Notes: generated from the letters alone by a model not told the origin. A DNA stretch of 64,000 nucleotides from Pseudomonadales bacterium (GCA_028280345.1 JANQLY010000003.1:62001-126000); one strand, 5' to 3'; counted from the first letter of the stretch, positions 18,931 through 28,270 are shown. Made by a program: numbers and translations.

Positions 18931-19057
18931 AATAATCAATTAGTTACAGCTTTTTTCGGATGCTGAAAAAGTTCCCCGGTATTTGCCGTTATGGCGCTAT
19001 TTTGCGATAACAGTTCACAAAATGTGATTATTTCTTGATAAATAGCCTTTTTTTTAA

Positions 19058-19086
19058 TTGACATGTATACCAGGGTTTCTGATAAT
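19058..19086 (+). promoter_or_regulatory. iscR promoter
   Basis: A perfect -35 TTGACA (19058-19063) and GATAAT (19081-19086) are spaced by exactly 17 bases, predicting a start near 19093 and a leader of about 80 bases. Just after the -10, ATTCCTGACAGTTTTACTTGG shares the left half of the IscR boxes found at grxD and sufB, so IscR autoregulation is possible, but the second half-site is poor. Confidence 0.8.
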
Positions 19087-19175
19087 TCCTGACAGTTTTA
19101 CTTGGTTTTATTAAAACTTTTTTGTTCCCCCGACAGAAAAGATACTTTCAGTAATTGTTAAATAAGGTGCCGGTT

Positions 19176-19688
19176 ATGAGACTTACTACCAAAGGTCGAT
19201 ATGCAGTAACAGCAATGTTGGATCTGGCAATTCGTGCGCAGGACAAGCCAGTCAGCCTGGCTGATATTTCTCAGCGTCAGGGCATTTCCCTGTCCTATCT
19301 TGAGCAACTGTTTGCCAGATTGCGAAAAAACAATCTGGTGTCCAGTGTCCGTGGCCCGGGTGGCGGTTATAAATTAAGCCGCGATGCCCACGAAGTGTTT
19401 GTCGCTGATATCGTCGACGCTGTGAATGAAACCGTTGATGTGACCAACTGCCAGGGTCAGGGTGATTGCCAGGATGGCGAGCAATGTTTGACCCATGTGT
19501 TGTGGGACGATCTGAGCGAGCAGATTCACAAGTTTCTTAAATCTATCAGCCTCGGTAGTCTGGTGGAGCGTCGCGAAATTCAGGAAGTATCTGCACGTCA
19601 GGTACAAAAGCAGGAGTCCACAATTCCGCTAAACACAACTACCGGTTCAGAAGAGGCTAGCCAGGCCGAGACTGCGGCTGAATTTTAA
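19176..19688 (+). CDS. iscR: Fe-S cluster regulator IscR (Rrf2 family)
   Basis: A winged-helix repressor/activator that senses Fe-S status by carrying a [2Fe-2S] cluster. The ATG at 19176 gives 170 residues beginning [18 protein letters not shown]; an in-frame TTG seven codons earlier is disfavoured. The cluster ligands Cys92, Cys98 and Cys104 in [14 protein letters not shown] and His107 match the Escherichia coli positions exactly. The DNA-reading helix ([14 protein letters not shown]) is conserved. The C-terminal tail is Thr/Glu-rich. An intrinsic terminator separates it from iscS, and candidate IscR boxes occur at 21002-21046 and 5768-5787. Confidence 0.97.
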   Translation: MRLTTKGRYAVTAMLDLAIRAQDKPVSLADISQRQGISLSYLEQLFARLRKNNLVSSVRGPGGGYKLSRDAHEVFVADIVDAVNETVDVTNCQGQGDCQDGEQCLTHVLWDDLSEQIHKFLKSISLGSLVERREIQEVSARQVQKQESTIPLNTTTGSEEASQAETAAEF

Positions 19689-19714
19689 TTCAGCTTCATT
19701 TTTTACTTTCCTGT

Positions 19715-19749
19715 AAAGTAACAACTTTAGCGAGTTGTTACTTTTTTTT
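19715..19749 (+). terminator. Strong intrinsic terminator between iscR and iscS
   Basis: AAAGTAACAACT and AGTTGTTACTTT form a perfect 12-pair stem with loop TTAGCG, and T residues continue to 19749. Only 32 bases lie between its end and the iscS start codon, too few for a separate promoter with a leader, so iscS may depend on read-through or antitermination. Confidence 0.9.
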
Positions 19750-19781
19750 GTCTGTAAAACCCTGCACACGAACCACTATCT

Positions 19782-20978
19782 ATGAAGCAGCCTGTTTATC
19801 TTGATTATGCGGCAACCACGCCAGTCGATCCCCGGGTAGCGGAAAAGATGTCTGAGTGTCTGACTCGCACGGGTAATTTTGGCAATGCGGCGTCCCGTTC
19901 CCATATTTATGGTTGGCGTGCTGAAGAGGCGGTTGAACTTGCCCGGGAGCAGGTTGCACAACTGATTGGCGCTGAAGCGCGGGAAATCGTCTGGACATCA
20001 GGGGCAACGGAAGCGGATAACCTGGCTATCAAGGGAATCGTTGAGCACAGCGACGCGGCCAGCAAACATGTGATTACCTCGCAGCTGGAGCACAAGGCGG
20101 TACTGGATGTTTGTGGTTATCTGGAACGCCAGGGTGTTGAGGTAACCTACCTGTCACCCAATGCCGAGGGGCTCATAGAGGTTTCTGATGTTGAACAGGC
20201 AATGCGCGATGACACCGTGCTTGTTTCCATTATGCATGTGAATAATGAAATCGGTGTGATCAACGATATTGCGTCTATCGGTGCGCTGTGCCGCTCTCGC
20301 AATATTTGCTTTCATGTTGATGCGGCGCAGAGTGCAGGCAAGGTGGCGGTGGATGTTGTCAGCATGCAGGTGGATTTGATGTCACTATCAGCTCACAAGG
20401 CCTATGGTCCGAAAGGCATTGGTGCGCTTTATGTGCGGCGTAATCCTCCGGTAGCACTACAGGCACAGATACTCGGTGGTGGCCACGAGCGCGGTATGCG
20501 CTCCGGCACCTTGCCGGTTCATCAGATTGTTGGCATGGGCGAGGCGTTTGCTCTGGCAAGGCAGGAACTGGCCACTGAACACGAACGGTTGCAGAAGTTG
20601 CGCGATAAATTCTGGCAAGGCTTGTCGACACTTGAAGCGGTGACCATCAACGGCTCAGTGACACAAAGAGTGGCGGGTAATCTCAATGTGAGCTTTGCTG
20701 GTGTCGACGGTGAATCCTTGCTGATCGCGCTCAAGGATGTGGCGGTATCTTCCGGTTCCGCGTGCATGTCTGCAACGGTGGAGCCGTCCTACGTGCTCAA
20801 GGCGTTGGGCCTGTCAGATGAATTGGCGCATAGTTCGATTCGTTTCAGCTTTGGCCGTTTTACAACAGAGCAGGAGATAGAACAGGCGGTTGAGCATATT
20901 GTATTAACCGTTAATAAATTGAGGGAATTGTCGCCACAGTGGCGGGTTTTCAAGGAAAAGCAGGCGGCGGGCCATTGA
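19782..20978 (+). CDS. iscS: Cysteine desulfurase, IscS type
   Basis: A PLP enzyme that removes sulfur from cysteine and delivers it as persulfide for Fe-S clusters and tRNA thiolation. The 398-residue protein starts [23 protein letters not shown] as in IscS. The PLP lysine is Lys206 in [10 protein letters not shown], and the mobile-loop cysteine is Cys328 in SSGSACMSA, typical of group I (IscS) enzymes and clearly different from the SufS encoded 3.8 kb downstream. No good Shine-Dalgarno sequence precedes the ATG. The scaffold gene iscU that normally follows is absent; sufB comes next. Confidence 0.95.
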   Translation: MKQPVYLDYAATTPVDPRVAEKMSECLTRTGNFGNAASRSHIYGWRAEEAVELAREQVAQLIGAEAREIVWTSGATEADNLAIKGIVEHSDAASKHVITSQLEHKAVLDVCGYLERQGVEVTYLSPNAEGLIEVSDVEQAMRDDTVLVSIMHVNNEIGVINDIASIGALCRSRNICFHVDAAQSAGKVAVDVVSMQVDLMSLSAHKAYGPKGIGALYVRRNPPVALQAQILGGGHERGMRSGTLPVHQIVGMGEAFALARQELATEHERLQKLRDKFWQGLSTLEAVTINGSVTQRVAGNLNVSFAGVDGESLLIALKDVAVSSGSACMSATVEPSYVLKALGLSDELAHSSIRFSFGRFTTEQEIEQAVEHIVLTVNKLRELSPQWRVFKEKQAAGH

Positions 20979-21001
20979 TATTCGTCTTGAACTCGACGAA
21001 T

Positions 21002-21046
21002 AGCTGAGTAAAATACTCAACTTAATACTTGACTAGAATAGTCAGA
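21002..21046 (+). promoter_or_regulatory. Two tandem IscR-like operators before sufB
   Basis: Two perfect palindromes of identical geometry occur here: TGAGTA-AAA-TACTCA at 21005-21019 and TGACTA-GAA-TAGTCA at 21030-21044. Their centres are 25 bases apart. Each is preceded by ATA and matches the grxD operator. TTGACT inside the second box could act as a -35 element, with CACGAT 17 bases later as a weak -10. They lie in the 222-base iscS-sufB gap, so sufB onward probably has its own IscR-controlled promoter. Confidence 0.75.
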
Positions 21047-21200
21047 ATTGTCACGATGTGATTGTTTCTGCGCTACGGTGTTGCGGTGTAGGTTTTAATC
21101 TGTAGGCAGGCCCTTCGCCAGGGTAAAATGGCGCCCCCTTTTCCTGATGCAGAAAGGTGTGAAGAGTGCAGGGGGAAAAACTTGAGAGGATTGGCAGAGA

Positions 21201-22640
21201 ATGGCTGAAACCCAGATAGATGAAAGATTAAAGAGCGACTACGAGGCGGGCTTTGTTACCGACATCGAGTCAGAGACCTTGCCCCCTGGCCTGAACCAGG
21301 AAGTTATCGAGTTTATCTCTAACAAAAAGAATGAGCCCGACTGGTTGCTCGAATGGCGTCTGCGCGCTTATGAGCAGTGGCGTGAGATGCAGGAGCCGCA
21401 ATGGGCCCATGTGCATTACCCCAAAGTCGATTTTGATGCCTTGTCTTATTACTCCGCACCCAAAGGTGTAGGTGAAGGGCCGAAAAGCCTTGATGAGGTA
21501 GATCCGGAGTTGCTGCGTACCTATGAGAAGCTGGGTATTCCGCTACACGAACAGGAAGTGCTTGCCGGTGTTGCTGTCGATGCGGTATTCGATTCGGTAT
21601 CCGTGACCACCACCTTCCGTGAAAAGCTCCATGAAGCGGGGGTAATCTTTTGCCCGATTTCTGAAGCCGTACACGAATACCCGGAGCTGATAAAAACCTA
21701 TCTTGGCAGTGTGGTGCCACAGCGTGATAACTTTTATGCAGCGCTTAACAGTGCGGTATTCAGTGATGGTTCCTTTGTCTATATTCCCAAGGGTGTGCGC
21801 TGTCCAATGGAGCTCTCCACCTATTTCCGGATTAACGAAGCCAAAACCGGTCAATTCGAACGCACCCTAATCATTGCCGATGAAGGCAGTTATGTGAGCT
21901 ATCTGGAAGGTTGTACGGCGCCGATGCGCGATGAAAACCAGTTGCACGCTGCTGTGGTGGAGCTCGTGGCCTTGAAAGATGCAGAAATCAAATATTCCAC
22001 CGTACAGAACTGGTATCCGGGTGACAGTGAAGGTAAGGGCGGTATTTATAACTTTGTGACCAAGCGTGGTGTGTGCCATGACAATGCAAAAATTTCCTGG
22101 ACCCAGGTAGAAACCGGCTCCGCAGTGACCTGGAAATACCCCAGTGTGGTGTTGCGTGGTGATAACAGCACCGGCGAGTTTTATTCCGTGGCGCTGACAA
22201 ACAATTATCAGCAGGCAGATACCGGTACCAAGATGATTCATATGGGCAAGAACACCAGCTCCACGATTGTGTCGAAGGGTATTTCAGCGGGTAAAAGCCA
22301 GAATGCCTATCGTGGTCTGGTACGTATGGGGCCGAATGCAGAGAATGCACGCAACTATACGCAGTGTGATTCCATGCTGATTGGTGATGCCTGTGGTGCT
22401 CATACCTTTCCCTATATTGAAAGCAAGAACCCGTCAGCGGTGGTAGAGCATGAAGCGTCTACCTCAAAAGTCAGTGAAGACCAGCTCTATCTGTGCCGCC
22501 AGCGTGGACTCGATCCGGAAAAAGCAGTGTCACTGATTGTGAATGGTTTTTGTAAGGAAGTATTTCGCGAGTTGCCAATGGAGTTTGCTGTAGAAGCGGG
22601 CAAGTTGCTTGAAGTGAGTCTTGAAGGCTCGGTTGGTTAA
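21201..22640 (+). CDS. sufB: Fe-S cluster assembly scaffold subunit SufB
   Basis: SufB is the scaffold of the SufBC2D complex and receives persulfide sulfur from SufS-SufE. The 479 residues show the family pattern: the N-terminal [15 protein letters not shown] helix, GVFC-like [10 protein letters not shown], and the beta-helix core with [13 protein letters not shown] and [25 protein letters not shown]. The C-terminal segment [19 protein letters not shown] is normal. The ATG has a purine-rich GAGAGGA upstream. It begins the sufBCDS series and is preceded by the tandem IscR-like boxes. Confidence 0.97.
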   Translation: MAETQIDERLKSDYEAGFVTDIESETLPPGLNQEVIEFISNKKNEPDWLLEWRLRAYEQWREMQEPQWAHVHYPKVDFDALSYYSAPKGVGEGPKSLDEVDPELLRTYEKLGIPLHEQEVLAGVAVDAVFDSVSVTTTFREKLHEAGVIFCPISEAVHEYPELIKTYLGSVVPQRDNFYAALNSAVFSDGSFVYIPKGVRCPMELSTYFRINEAKTGQFERTLIIADEGSYVSYLEGCTAPMRDENQLHAAVVELVALKDAEIKYSTVQNWYPGDSEGKGGIYNFVTKRGVCHDNAKISWTQVETGSAVTWKYPSVVLRGDNSTGEFYSVALTNNYQQADTGTKMIHMGKNTSSTIVSKGISAGKSQNAYRGLVRMGPNAENARNYTQCDSMLIGDACGAHTFPYIESKNPSAVVEHEASTSKVSEDQLYLCRQRGLDPEKAVSLIVNGFCKEVFRELPMEFAVEAGKLLEVSLEGSVG

Positions 22641-22677
22641 AAACAGATAGCTATATCTGCAAACAGGTATCAAACAC

Positions 22678-23430
22678 ATGTTATCAATAAAAGATTTACA
22701 CGCGAGTGTGTCCGGAAAGGAAATTCTTAAAGGCTTGAGCCTTGAGGTAAAGCCTGGTGAGGTGCATGCCATTATGGGGCCCAATGGTTCCGGTAAAAGT
22801 ACCCTTGGGCACGTGCTGTCCGGTCGTGATAATTACGAAGCGACCAGTGGTTCCGTGGAGTTTCTCGGTAAGGACCTACTGGCAATGGAAGATATTGAAG
22901 AGCGTGCCCGCGAAGGTCTGTTTCTTGCGTTTCAATATCCCGTGGAGATTCCTGGCGTGAGCAATATGGAATTTCTCAAAGCTTCTGTTGATGCAGTGCG
23001 CGAACACCGTGGCGAGGAACCGATGGACTCCATACAGTTTATGAAACTTGCGCGTGAGAAGTGTAAGGCGGTCAACCTTGATGACAAATTCCTCAAGCGT
23101 GGGGTTAATGAAGGCTTCTCCGGCGGTGAGAAAAAGCGCAACGAACTGATGCAAATGATGTTGCTTGAGCCGAAGCTGGCGATTCTCGACGAAACGGATT
23201 CCGGTTTGGATATTGATGCCTTGCAGGTTGTAGCGGAAGGGGTTAACGCGATGCGCAATAAAGAGCGTTCGTTTGTTCTTGTGACTCATTACCAGCGTTT
23301 GCTCGACTATATTCAGCCGGATGTTGTGCATGTGCTTGCCGATGGTCGTATTGTTAAAACCGGCGATAAAAACCTTGCGCTGGAGCTTGAAGAAAAAGGT
23401 TACGGCTGGATTGAGCAAGAGGTGGCCTGA
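22678..23430 (+). CDS. sufC: Fe-S assembly ATPase SufC
   Basis: An ABC-type cytoplasmic ATPase of 250 residues that drives conformational change of SufBD. Walker A is GPNGSGKST at residues 34-42, the Suf-specific signature is GFSGGEKKRNE near 147, and Walker B is LAILDETDSGLD near 170, with the D-loop intact. There is no membrane domain, as expected. Its TGA overlaps the ATG of sufD by one base (TGATG), showing translational coupling. Confidence 0.97.
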   Translation: MLSIKDLHASVSGKEILKGLSLEVKPGEVHAIMGPNGSGKSTLGHVLSGRDNYEATSGSVEFLGKDLLAMEDIEERAREGLFLAFQYPVEIPGVSNMEFLKASVDAVREHRGEEPMDSIQFMKLAREKCKAVNLDDKFLKRGVNEGFSGGEKKRNELMQMMLLEPKLAILDETDSGLDIDALQVVAEGVNAMRNKERSFVLVTHYQRLLDYIQPDVVHVLADGRIVKTGDKNLALELEEKGYGWIEQEVA

Positions 23431-24734
23431 TGAGCGATTTTGCTGAAGCTGCTGTTGCGCTGTCGCCGCAAAACTCACCGGGTTGGCTCGGGGAGCTGCA
23501 ACAGCAAGGGCGCAACGAGTGGCAAGTGACGCCACTGCCAACACGAAAAACAGAGGCGTGGAAATACACCAGTCTGCATCCGCTATCCAGTGGCGATTTT
23601 TTACGCTGGGCGCCGGCAAAAAACAAGTTCACTGATGTAAACCGGTTAAGACCTTTTTATGCGATTGAAGGCCTTGATGCTGCGCGTCTGGTATTTATAA
23701 ATGGCCATTTCAATGCGGCGCTATCGAGCTCTGATTTTGCAGAAGGGCTGGAAGTGCTGCGCTTTGCCGAAGCCGATGAAGCGCAGCGACAGGTGATTCA
23801 GGAAAGTCTGGGTTCTATTGCTGATCGCAGTGAGCATCCGTTTGCGGCACTCAACGACAGTTGGATTGAAGAGGGTTTGTTTATCAGGGTGGCGGCGAAT
23901 ACACGCATTGATAAGCCCTTGCATGTGATTTATCTGACAACCGAGCAGGCCGAGGCTTTCAGTGTGCAGCAGCGTTTATTTGTTGAACTGGAAAGCGGAG
24001 CAGAGTTATCACTGATTGAGCACTTTGCGAGTACTGAAGAGGCGCAAAACAGTTTTACCAATGCCTTGACTGAATTGCGTTTGCAGGCGAACGCGCGCCT
24101 GCATCACTACCGTTTACAGCTTGAGGAAGAGCAGGCTTTGCATATCGGTGGTGTGCATGTGGATTTGCAGCGTGATGCACTCTACGACGGTTTTCATCTT
24201 GGGCTTGGTGGTCGACTCAAGCGTATTGACGTAGTTGTTAACCATAATGGCAGTGGTGCACATTGTGATTTGAACGGTGTCTATTTGCCGCGTCATGAGC
24301 AGCATATTGATTACCACACTTGTATTGAGCATCGCGTGCCACACTGCACAACAGAAGAAAACTTTCGCGGTATTATTGGTGAGCGTGCTCGTGCGGTGTT
24401 TAATGGCCGTATCCATATTCACAAGGATGCGCAGAAAACCAATGCGCAACTGAATAACCGCAATTTGCTCACGAGTCGTGAGGCGGAGATTGATACCAAA
24501 CCTGAGCTGGAAATTTATGCTGATGATGTGCAATGTGCTCACGGTGCAACGATCGCCCAGTTGGAAGAGAAATCGCTGTATTACTTGCAAAGTCGCGGTA
24601 TTGCACGACGTGAAGCGGAAGTGATGCTGAGCTTTGGTTTTATCAATGAATTGATTAATCGGGTGAATGAGCCTGCGTTGCAGGATTATCTGCGCCCGAT
24701 ATTGTCCGAGTTGTTTGTTGAGGATGCGCGCTGA
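23430..24734 (+). CDS. sufD: Fe-S assembly protein SufD
   Basis: A 434-residue structural paralogue of SufB that completes the SufBC2D scaffold and is thought to help iron entry. The N-terminal LPTRKTEAWKYTSL is characteristic, and the conserved C-terminal part includes NFRGIIGERARAVFNGRIHIH, ELEIYADDVQCAHGATIAQL and YLQSRGI. It overlaps sufC by one base and sufS by one base. Nothing is unusual in length or motifs. Confidence 0.96.
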   Translation: MSDFAEAAVALSPQNSPGWLGELQQQGRNEWQVTPLPTRKTEAWKYTSLHPLSSGDFLRWAPAKNKFTDVNRLRPFYAIEGLDAARLVFINGHFNAALSSSDFAEGLEVLRFAEADEAQRQVIQESLGSIADRSEHPFAALNDSWIEEGLFIRVAANTRIDKPLHVIYLTTEQAEAFSVQQRLFVELESGAELSLIEHFASTEEAQNSFTNALTELRLQANARLHHYRLQLEEEQALHIGGVHVDLQRDALYDGFHLGLGGRLKRIDVVVNHNGSGAHCDLNGVYLPRHEQHIDYHTCIEHRVPHCTTEENFRGIIGERARAVFNGRIHIHKDAQKTNAQLNNRNLLTSREAEIDTKPELEIYADDVQCAHGATIAQLEEKSLYYLQSRGIARREAEVMLSFGFINELINRVNEPALQDYLRPILSELFVEDAR

Positions 24735-25981
24735 TGAACGAAGCGATCCAGGCGGTAAAGAGTGGCTTTGATGTGCTCGCTGTGCGCAAGGATTTTCCGA
24801 TACTTGAGCAGGAAGTGAACGGTCAGCCACTGGTCTATCTCGATAATGCGGCGACCACACAAAAACCGCAGTTTGTTATTGATGCCATCGCTAATTATTA
24901 CCGCAAGGATAACTCCAATGTGCATCGCGGTGCTCATACCCTCAGTGACCGTGCCACTCAGGTATTCGAGGCAGCTCGTTCTACCGTGCAACAGTTTGTT
25001 AATGCTGCGCACAACGAGGAAATTATCTGGACGCGCGGCACCACGGAGTCGATTAACCTTGTGGCGGCAACTTTCGCTGTGAGTCAGTTGCAGGCTGGAG
25101 ATCGTGTGCTGGTTTCTGCGCTGGAGCATCACTCGAATATTGTGCCGTGGCAACTGGCTGCCGAACGCTGTGGTGCACAGGTGGAAGCGATTCCTGTAAC
25201 CGATAAAGGTGATATTGATCTCGCTGCATTCGATAAACTGCTGGATGAGCGGGTGAAGATTGTTGCGGTCAGTCATGTTTCCAATGCATTGGGTACTGTG
25301 AATCCAATTGCAGATATTATTACCAAAGCCCATGCAGCAGGCGCCAGGGTATTAATTGATGGTGCTCAGGGGGTGGCGCATTTCCCGGTTGATGTGCAGG
25401 CACTCGATTGCGACTTTTATGCGTTTTCATCCCATAAAGTCTTTGGTCCGACAGGCATAGGGGTGCTCTATGGTAAACGGGAGCTGCTTGATGCCATGCC
25501 GCCATATCAGGGCGGGGGTGAAATGATTGAAACGGTAAGTTTTGCCGGTACAACGTTTAATCGACTGCCATTTAAGTTTGAAGCGGGTACGCCAAATATT
25601 GCCGGTGCAGTCGGTCTGGCGGCGGCGCTGGATTATTTGTCAGCGTTGGATCGCGAGCAGATAGCGATTTATGAAGAAGAGCTGCTCGCCTATGTGCACG
25701 AGCAGGCAGCAGAGTTTGCAGGGCTGCGCCGCATTGGTGAGGCGCAGCAAATTGCCGGCGCGTTCAGTTTTTTACTTGAGGGTGCGCACCCGGCTGATGT
25801 CGGCATGTTGCTTGATCAGCAAGGTGTTGCCGTGCGTACCGGGGATCACTGTGCCCAGCCGATTATGGCTCAGTACTGCATACCCGGTACTGTGCGAGCC
25901 TCGTTTTCGATTTACAATACCCGTGAAGAAGTGGATCGCTTGTTTGCCGCCTTGCACAAGGCCCGCAGCTTCCTTGTCTGA
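24734..25981 (+). CDS. sufS: Cysteine desulfurase, SufS type
   Basis: A group II desulfurase of 415 residues that works with SufE. The PLP lysine is Lys235 in FSSHKVFGPTG and the active cysteine is Cys373 in RTGDHCAQP, with the short rigid loop typical of SufS. N-terminal residues VRKDFPILEQEVNGQPLVYLDNAATTQKP are family-like. It is translationally coupled to sufD. This is the second cysteine desulfurase of the same locus, the first being IscS at 19782-20978. Confidence 0.97.
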   Translation: MNEAIQAVKSGFDVLAVRKDFPILEQEVNGQPLVYLDNAATTQKPQFVIDAIANYYRKDNSNVHRGAHTLSDRATQVFEAARSTVQQFVNAAHNEEIIWTRGTTESINLVAATFAVSQLQAGDRVLVSALEHHSNIVPWQLAAERCGAQVEAIPVTDKGDIDLAAFDKLLDERVKIVAVSHVSNALGTVNPIADIITKAHAAGARVLIDGAQGVAHFPVDVQALDCDFYAFSSHKVFGPTGIGVLYGKRELLDAMPPYQGGGEMIETVSFAGTTFNRLPFKFEAGTPNIAGAVGLAAALDYLSALDREQIAIYEEELLAYVHEQAAEFAGLRRIGEAQQIAGAFSFLLEGAHPADVGMLLDQQGVAVRTGDHCAQPIMAQYCIPGTVRASFSIYNTREEVDRLFAALHKARSFLV

Positions 25982-26001
25982 CCAGTATTGAGGTTCATTG
26001 T

Positions 26002-26358
26002 ATGAGTGTTGAAACATTTAAACCGGAAGACTCCGTTTCTGTAACAGCAGCAGCCCAGGAACATTTTCGTGGCCAGTTACAGGGCCAGCAGGACCAGGCA
26101 GGTATTCGTCTCAGTATTAAGGAAAGCGGTTGTACCGGTTATATGTATGTGGTGGATATTGCCGATGGACCCGAGGCAGAAGATCTTTCCATGCAGCTTG
26201 ATAACGGGGTAAAACTGTATGTGGATACACAGGCGCTGCCCGTGATACGCGGTACCGTGATTGATATGACGCGCGAGGGTCTTAACCATACCTTGAGTTT
26301 TAATAATCCGAATGTTGCCGAGGAGTGTGGCTGCGGTGAAAGTTTCAGTATTAGCTAG
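26002..26358 (+). CDS. sufA: A-type Fe-S carrier (SufA/IscA family)
   Basis: A 118-residue carrier or assembly intermediate for [2Fe-2S] and [4Fe-4S] clusters. The three invariant cysteines are present: Cys44 in ESGCTGYMY and Cys109/Cys111 in EECGCGESF. The position after sufS suggests SufA, although family sequences alone do not separate SufA from IscA reliably. It starts 20 bases after sufS and has a plausible ribosome-binding site GAGGT. Confidence 0.9.
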   Translation: MSVETFKPEDSVSVTAAAQEHFRGQLQGQQDQAGIRLSIKESGCTGYMYVVDIADGPEAEDLSMQLDNGVKLYVDTQALPVIRGTVIDMTREGLNHTLSFNNPNVAEECGCGESFSIS

Positions 26359-26389
26359 TTAAGCATTGCAGAGCGCAGTAGGTAATTTT

Positions 26390-26923
26390 ATGGAAAAGCG
26401 AATGGTAGCAACCGTGCGTGACTGTCCCGCCAGACTGGTGCCGGTGGGTACGCCGATTACGATTCCAAAGGATTCCTTTATTACAATTACCCAATCCCTT
26501 GGCGGTAACTTTACCGTGACTTATAACGGCAATATGGCGCGAGTCGATGGCACCGATGCTGAAGCACTGGGTCTTGAGGCGGAAACATTGGAGTTTGAGC
26601 CGCGTGCGGATGGCCAGATTGACGAAGAGCAGGTTTGGGAAGCGTTAAAAACGGTTTACGATCCTGAAATACCGGTAGACCTTGTTAACCTCGGTTTGAT
26701 TTATTCCGTGCAAGTGGATCAGGCTGAAAAGCAGGTGAGTATCGAGATGACTCTGACTGCCCCGGGGTGCGGTATGGGGCCAGTGCTGGTTGGTGATGTG
26801 GAATATCGGGTGGCATTGGTGCCGAATGTGGAAGCGGTCAAGGTGGAGCTGGTGTTTGATCCGCCGTGGAGTCGGGAGATGATGTCGGAGGAGGCGCAAC
26901 TCACCACCGGCATGTTCTACTAA
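26390..26923 (+). CDS. sufT: SufT, DUF59/MIP18 family Fe-S maturation factor
   Basis: SufT-type proteins help mature [4Fe-4S] enzymes. From the ATG at 26390 (AGGT upstream) the product has 177 residues; a TTG eight codons earlier is less likely. The N-terminal domain (residues 1-75) is specific to the long SufT form, and the C-terminal DUF59 domain shows the signature TVYDPEIPVDLVNLGLIY and the conserved cysteine in TLTAPGCGMG, ending in DPPWSREMMSEEA. Immediately after the stop codon begins the 126-base structured repeat. Confidence 0.9.
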   Translation: MEKRMVATVRDCPARLVPVGTPITIPKDSFITITQSLGGNFTVTYNGNMARVDGTDAEALGLEAETLEFEPRADGQIDEEQVWEALKTVYDPEIPVDLVNLGLIYSVQVDQAEKQVSIEMTLTAPGCGMGPVLVGDVEYRVALVPNVEAVKVELVFDPPWSREMMSEEAQLTTGMFY

Positions 26924-27048
26924 TTTAGAGCTATTGCGCTGGCAATTGCGGCGTTAAAAATTTCCTCAAAATGCTCATGTATTATCTATACACTCCGCTG
27001 TTTCGGAAATTTTTGCCTTGCCTTTGCTGCGCTCATCACGCTCTAAAT
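26923..27048. repeat. Structured intergenic element, copy 1 (after sufT)
   Basis: A 126-base element that begins on the last base of the sufT stop codon. The outer arms ATTTAGAGC (26923-26931) and GCTCTAAAT (27040-27048) are perfect inverted repeats, as are the inner arms AAAAATTTCC (26956-26965) and GGAAATTTTT (27005-27014). The core hairpin TGTAT-TATCT-ATACA lies at 26978-26992. The core flanks CTCAAAATGCTCA and CTCCGC and the right flank GCTCATCACG are shared with the copies at 43778 and 45558, while the arm sequences are not. No open frame is present. Confidence 0.85.
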
Positions 27049-27252
27049 GGGGAGTTCGGGCTCGGTTTTCGCCACTGCATCCGGCTAGAGCCTTTTTAGT
27101 GCGCTTTTAGAATTTGCAGACACACTGCGCTTTTCGGAAATTTTTGCCTTGTCATTACGGTGCTTATAACGCCCCCTGTGTATAAATAATCACTCGCAGT
27201 CTTTTGCCTTGATTTATAATAGAGCCTTCGTTTTGTAAGCATTGTAGTAATT
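27049..27252. repeat. Decayed half copy of the element and sufE upstream region
   Basis: From about 27121 to 27172 the sequence ACACTGCGCTTTTCGGAAATTTTTGCC and onward matches the right half of copy 1, with its own drift. The left half cannot be recognised. A TATAAT near 27217-27222 could be the -10 of a sufE promoter, without a clear -35. No gene is seen. Confidence 0.6.
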
Positions 27253-27693
27253 ATGTCTGCCGCTATTTCCTCCATGCCTTTTGGTACCGAAATTACCAGT
27301 GACGATATTATCGATACCCTGAGCTTCTTTGATGACTGGGAAGAGCGCTACAAGTACATCATCGATATGGGTAAACAGCTGCCGCCAATCGCCGAGGAGA
27401 AAAAGGCTGATGACTACCTTGTGCGCGGCTGTCAGAGCCAGGTATGGATCGACCACGAGGTAGCAGATGGGCGCTATTTTTTCGAGGTGGACAGTGATGC
27501 CTTCATCGTCAAGGGCCTGCTCGGCATCATTATGAGTGCTTATAATGGCAAAACCGCCGATGATATCCTCGCCTTTGATATCGAGGCTTTTTTCGAGGCT
27601 TTGGATTTGCTCAAGCACCTGAGTCCGACCCGTGGTAACGGGCTGCGGGCCATGGTTCAGAAGATTCGCGGCCTCGCCGGAGCCCCCGTCTGA
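27253..27693 (+). CDS. sufE: Cysteine desulfuration protein SufE
   Basis: A 146-residue sulfur acceptor that takes persulfide from SufS and passes it to SufB. The acceptor is Cys60 in VRGCQSQVW, and the family core DDWEERYKYIIDMGKQLPP and HLSPTRGNGLRAM is intact. It is on the same strand as the suf genes but separated from sufT by 329 bases that contain the structured repeat, so it may be transcribed alone. No regulator box was seen. Confidence 0.96.
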   Translation: MSAAISSMPFGTEITSDDIIDTLSFFDDWEERYKYIIDMGKQLPPIAEEKKADDYLVRGCQSQVWIDHEVADGRYFFEVDSDAFIVKGLLGIIMSAYNGKTADDILAFDIEAFFEALDLLKHLSPTRGNGLRAMVQKIRGLAGAPV

Positions 27694-27844
27694 CGGGGCT
27701 TGCAGGTGCACCAAACCGGCTCTATTGCGCATATTATTTCCCGCAAAAAACACGTATAATTCGCCGGCCTGAAAAATGCCCTTGGAAAAAGGTGTTTTTC
27801 TGTTGTAAATCAAATAGTTATCGTTAACACCTGGAGGCTGCTGT

Positions 27845-28270
27845 ATGTCAGTGGAGCGTACCCTATCTATTATTAAACCGGATGCTGTTGCAAAAAATGT
27901 GATTGGGGAAATCTATTCCCGATTTGAGAAGGCCGGCCTGAAAATCGTGGCATCAAAAATGCTACAGTTGGATGATGAAAAAGCGGGCGGTTTCTATGCT
28001 GAGCACAAGGGTAAACCCTTCTACGATGACCTCGTAGGCTTTATGACCTCGGGTCCGATTGTGGTGCAGGTGTTGGAAGGCGAGAGCGCGATTTCCCTGA
28101 ACCGCGATTTGATGGGAGCCACGAATCCGCAAGAGGCGGCTGCCGGAACCATTCGTGCGGATTTTGCAGAGACCATTGATGCCAATGCGGTTCACGGTTC
28201 CGATTCGCCGGCTTCGGCAGAGCGTGAAGTCAGCTACTTCTTTGACGAGAGTGAAATCTGCCCACGCTAA
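27845..28270 (+). CDS. ndk: Nucleoside diphosphate kinase
   Basis: Transfers the gamma phosphate between nucleoside di- and triphosphates through a phosphohistidine. The 141 residues are standard and the active site His117 is in NAVHGSDS. It starts [15 protein letters not shown] with a good upstream GGAGG. It heads the ndk-rlmN-pilF-ispG-hisS series common in gammaproteobacteria and lies 84 bases before rlmN. Confidence 0.98.
   Translation: MSVERTLSIIKPDAVAKNVIGEIYSRFEKAGLKIVASKMLQLDDEKAGGFYAEHKGKPFYDDLVGFMTSGPIVVQVLEGESAISLNRDLMGATNPQEAAAGTIRADFAETIDANAVHGSDSPASAEREVSYFFDESEICPR

Noticed and set aside
26923..27048. Structured repeats as ordinary intrinsic terminators
   Set aside because: The T runs lie inside the conserved right side with GCC following, the core hairpin is only five pairs, and the elements extend over 120 bases with a nested architecture. 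Termination remains possible as a side function.
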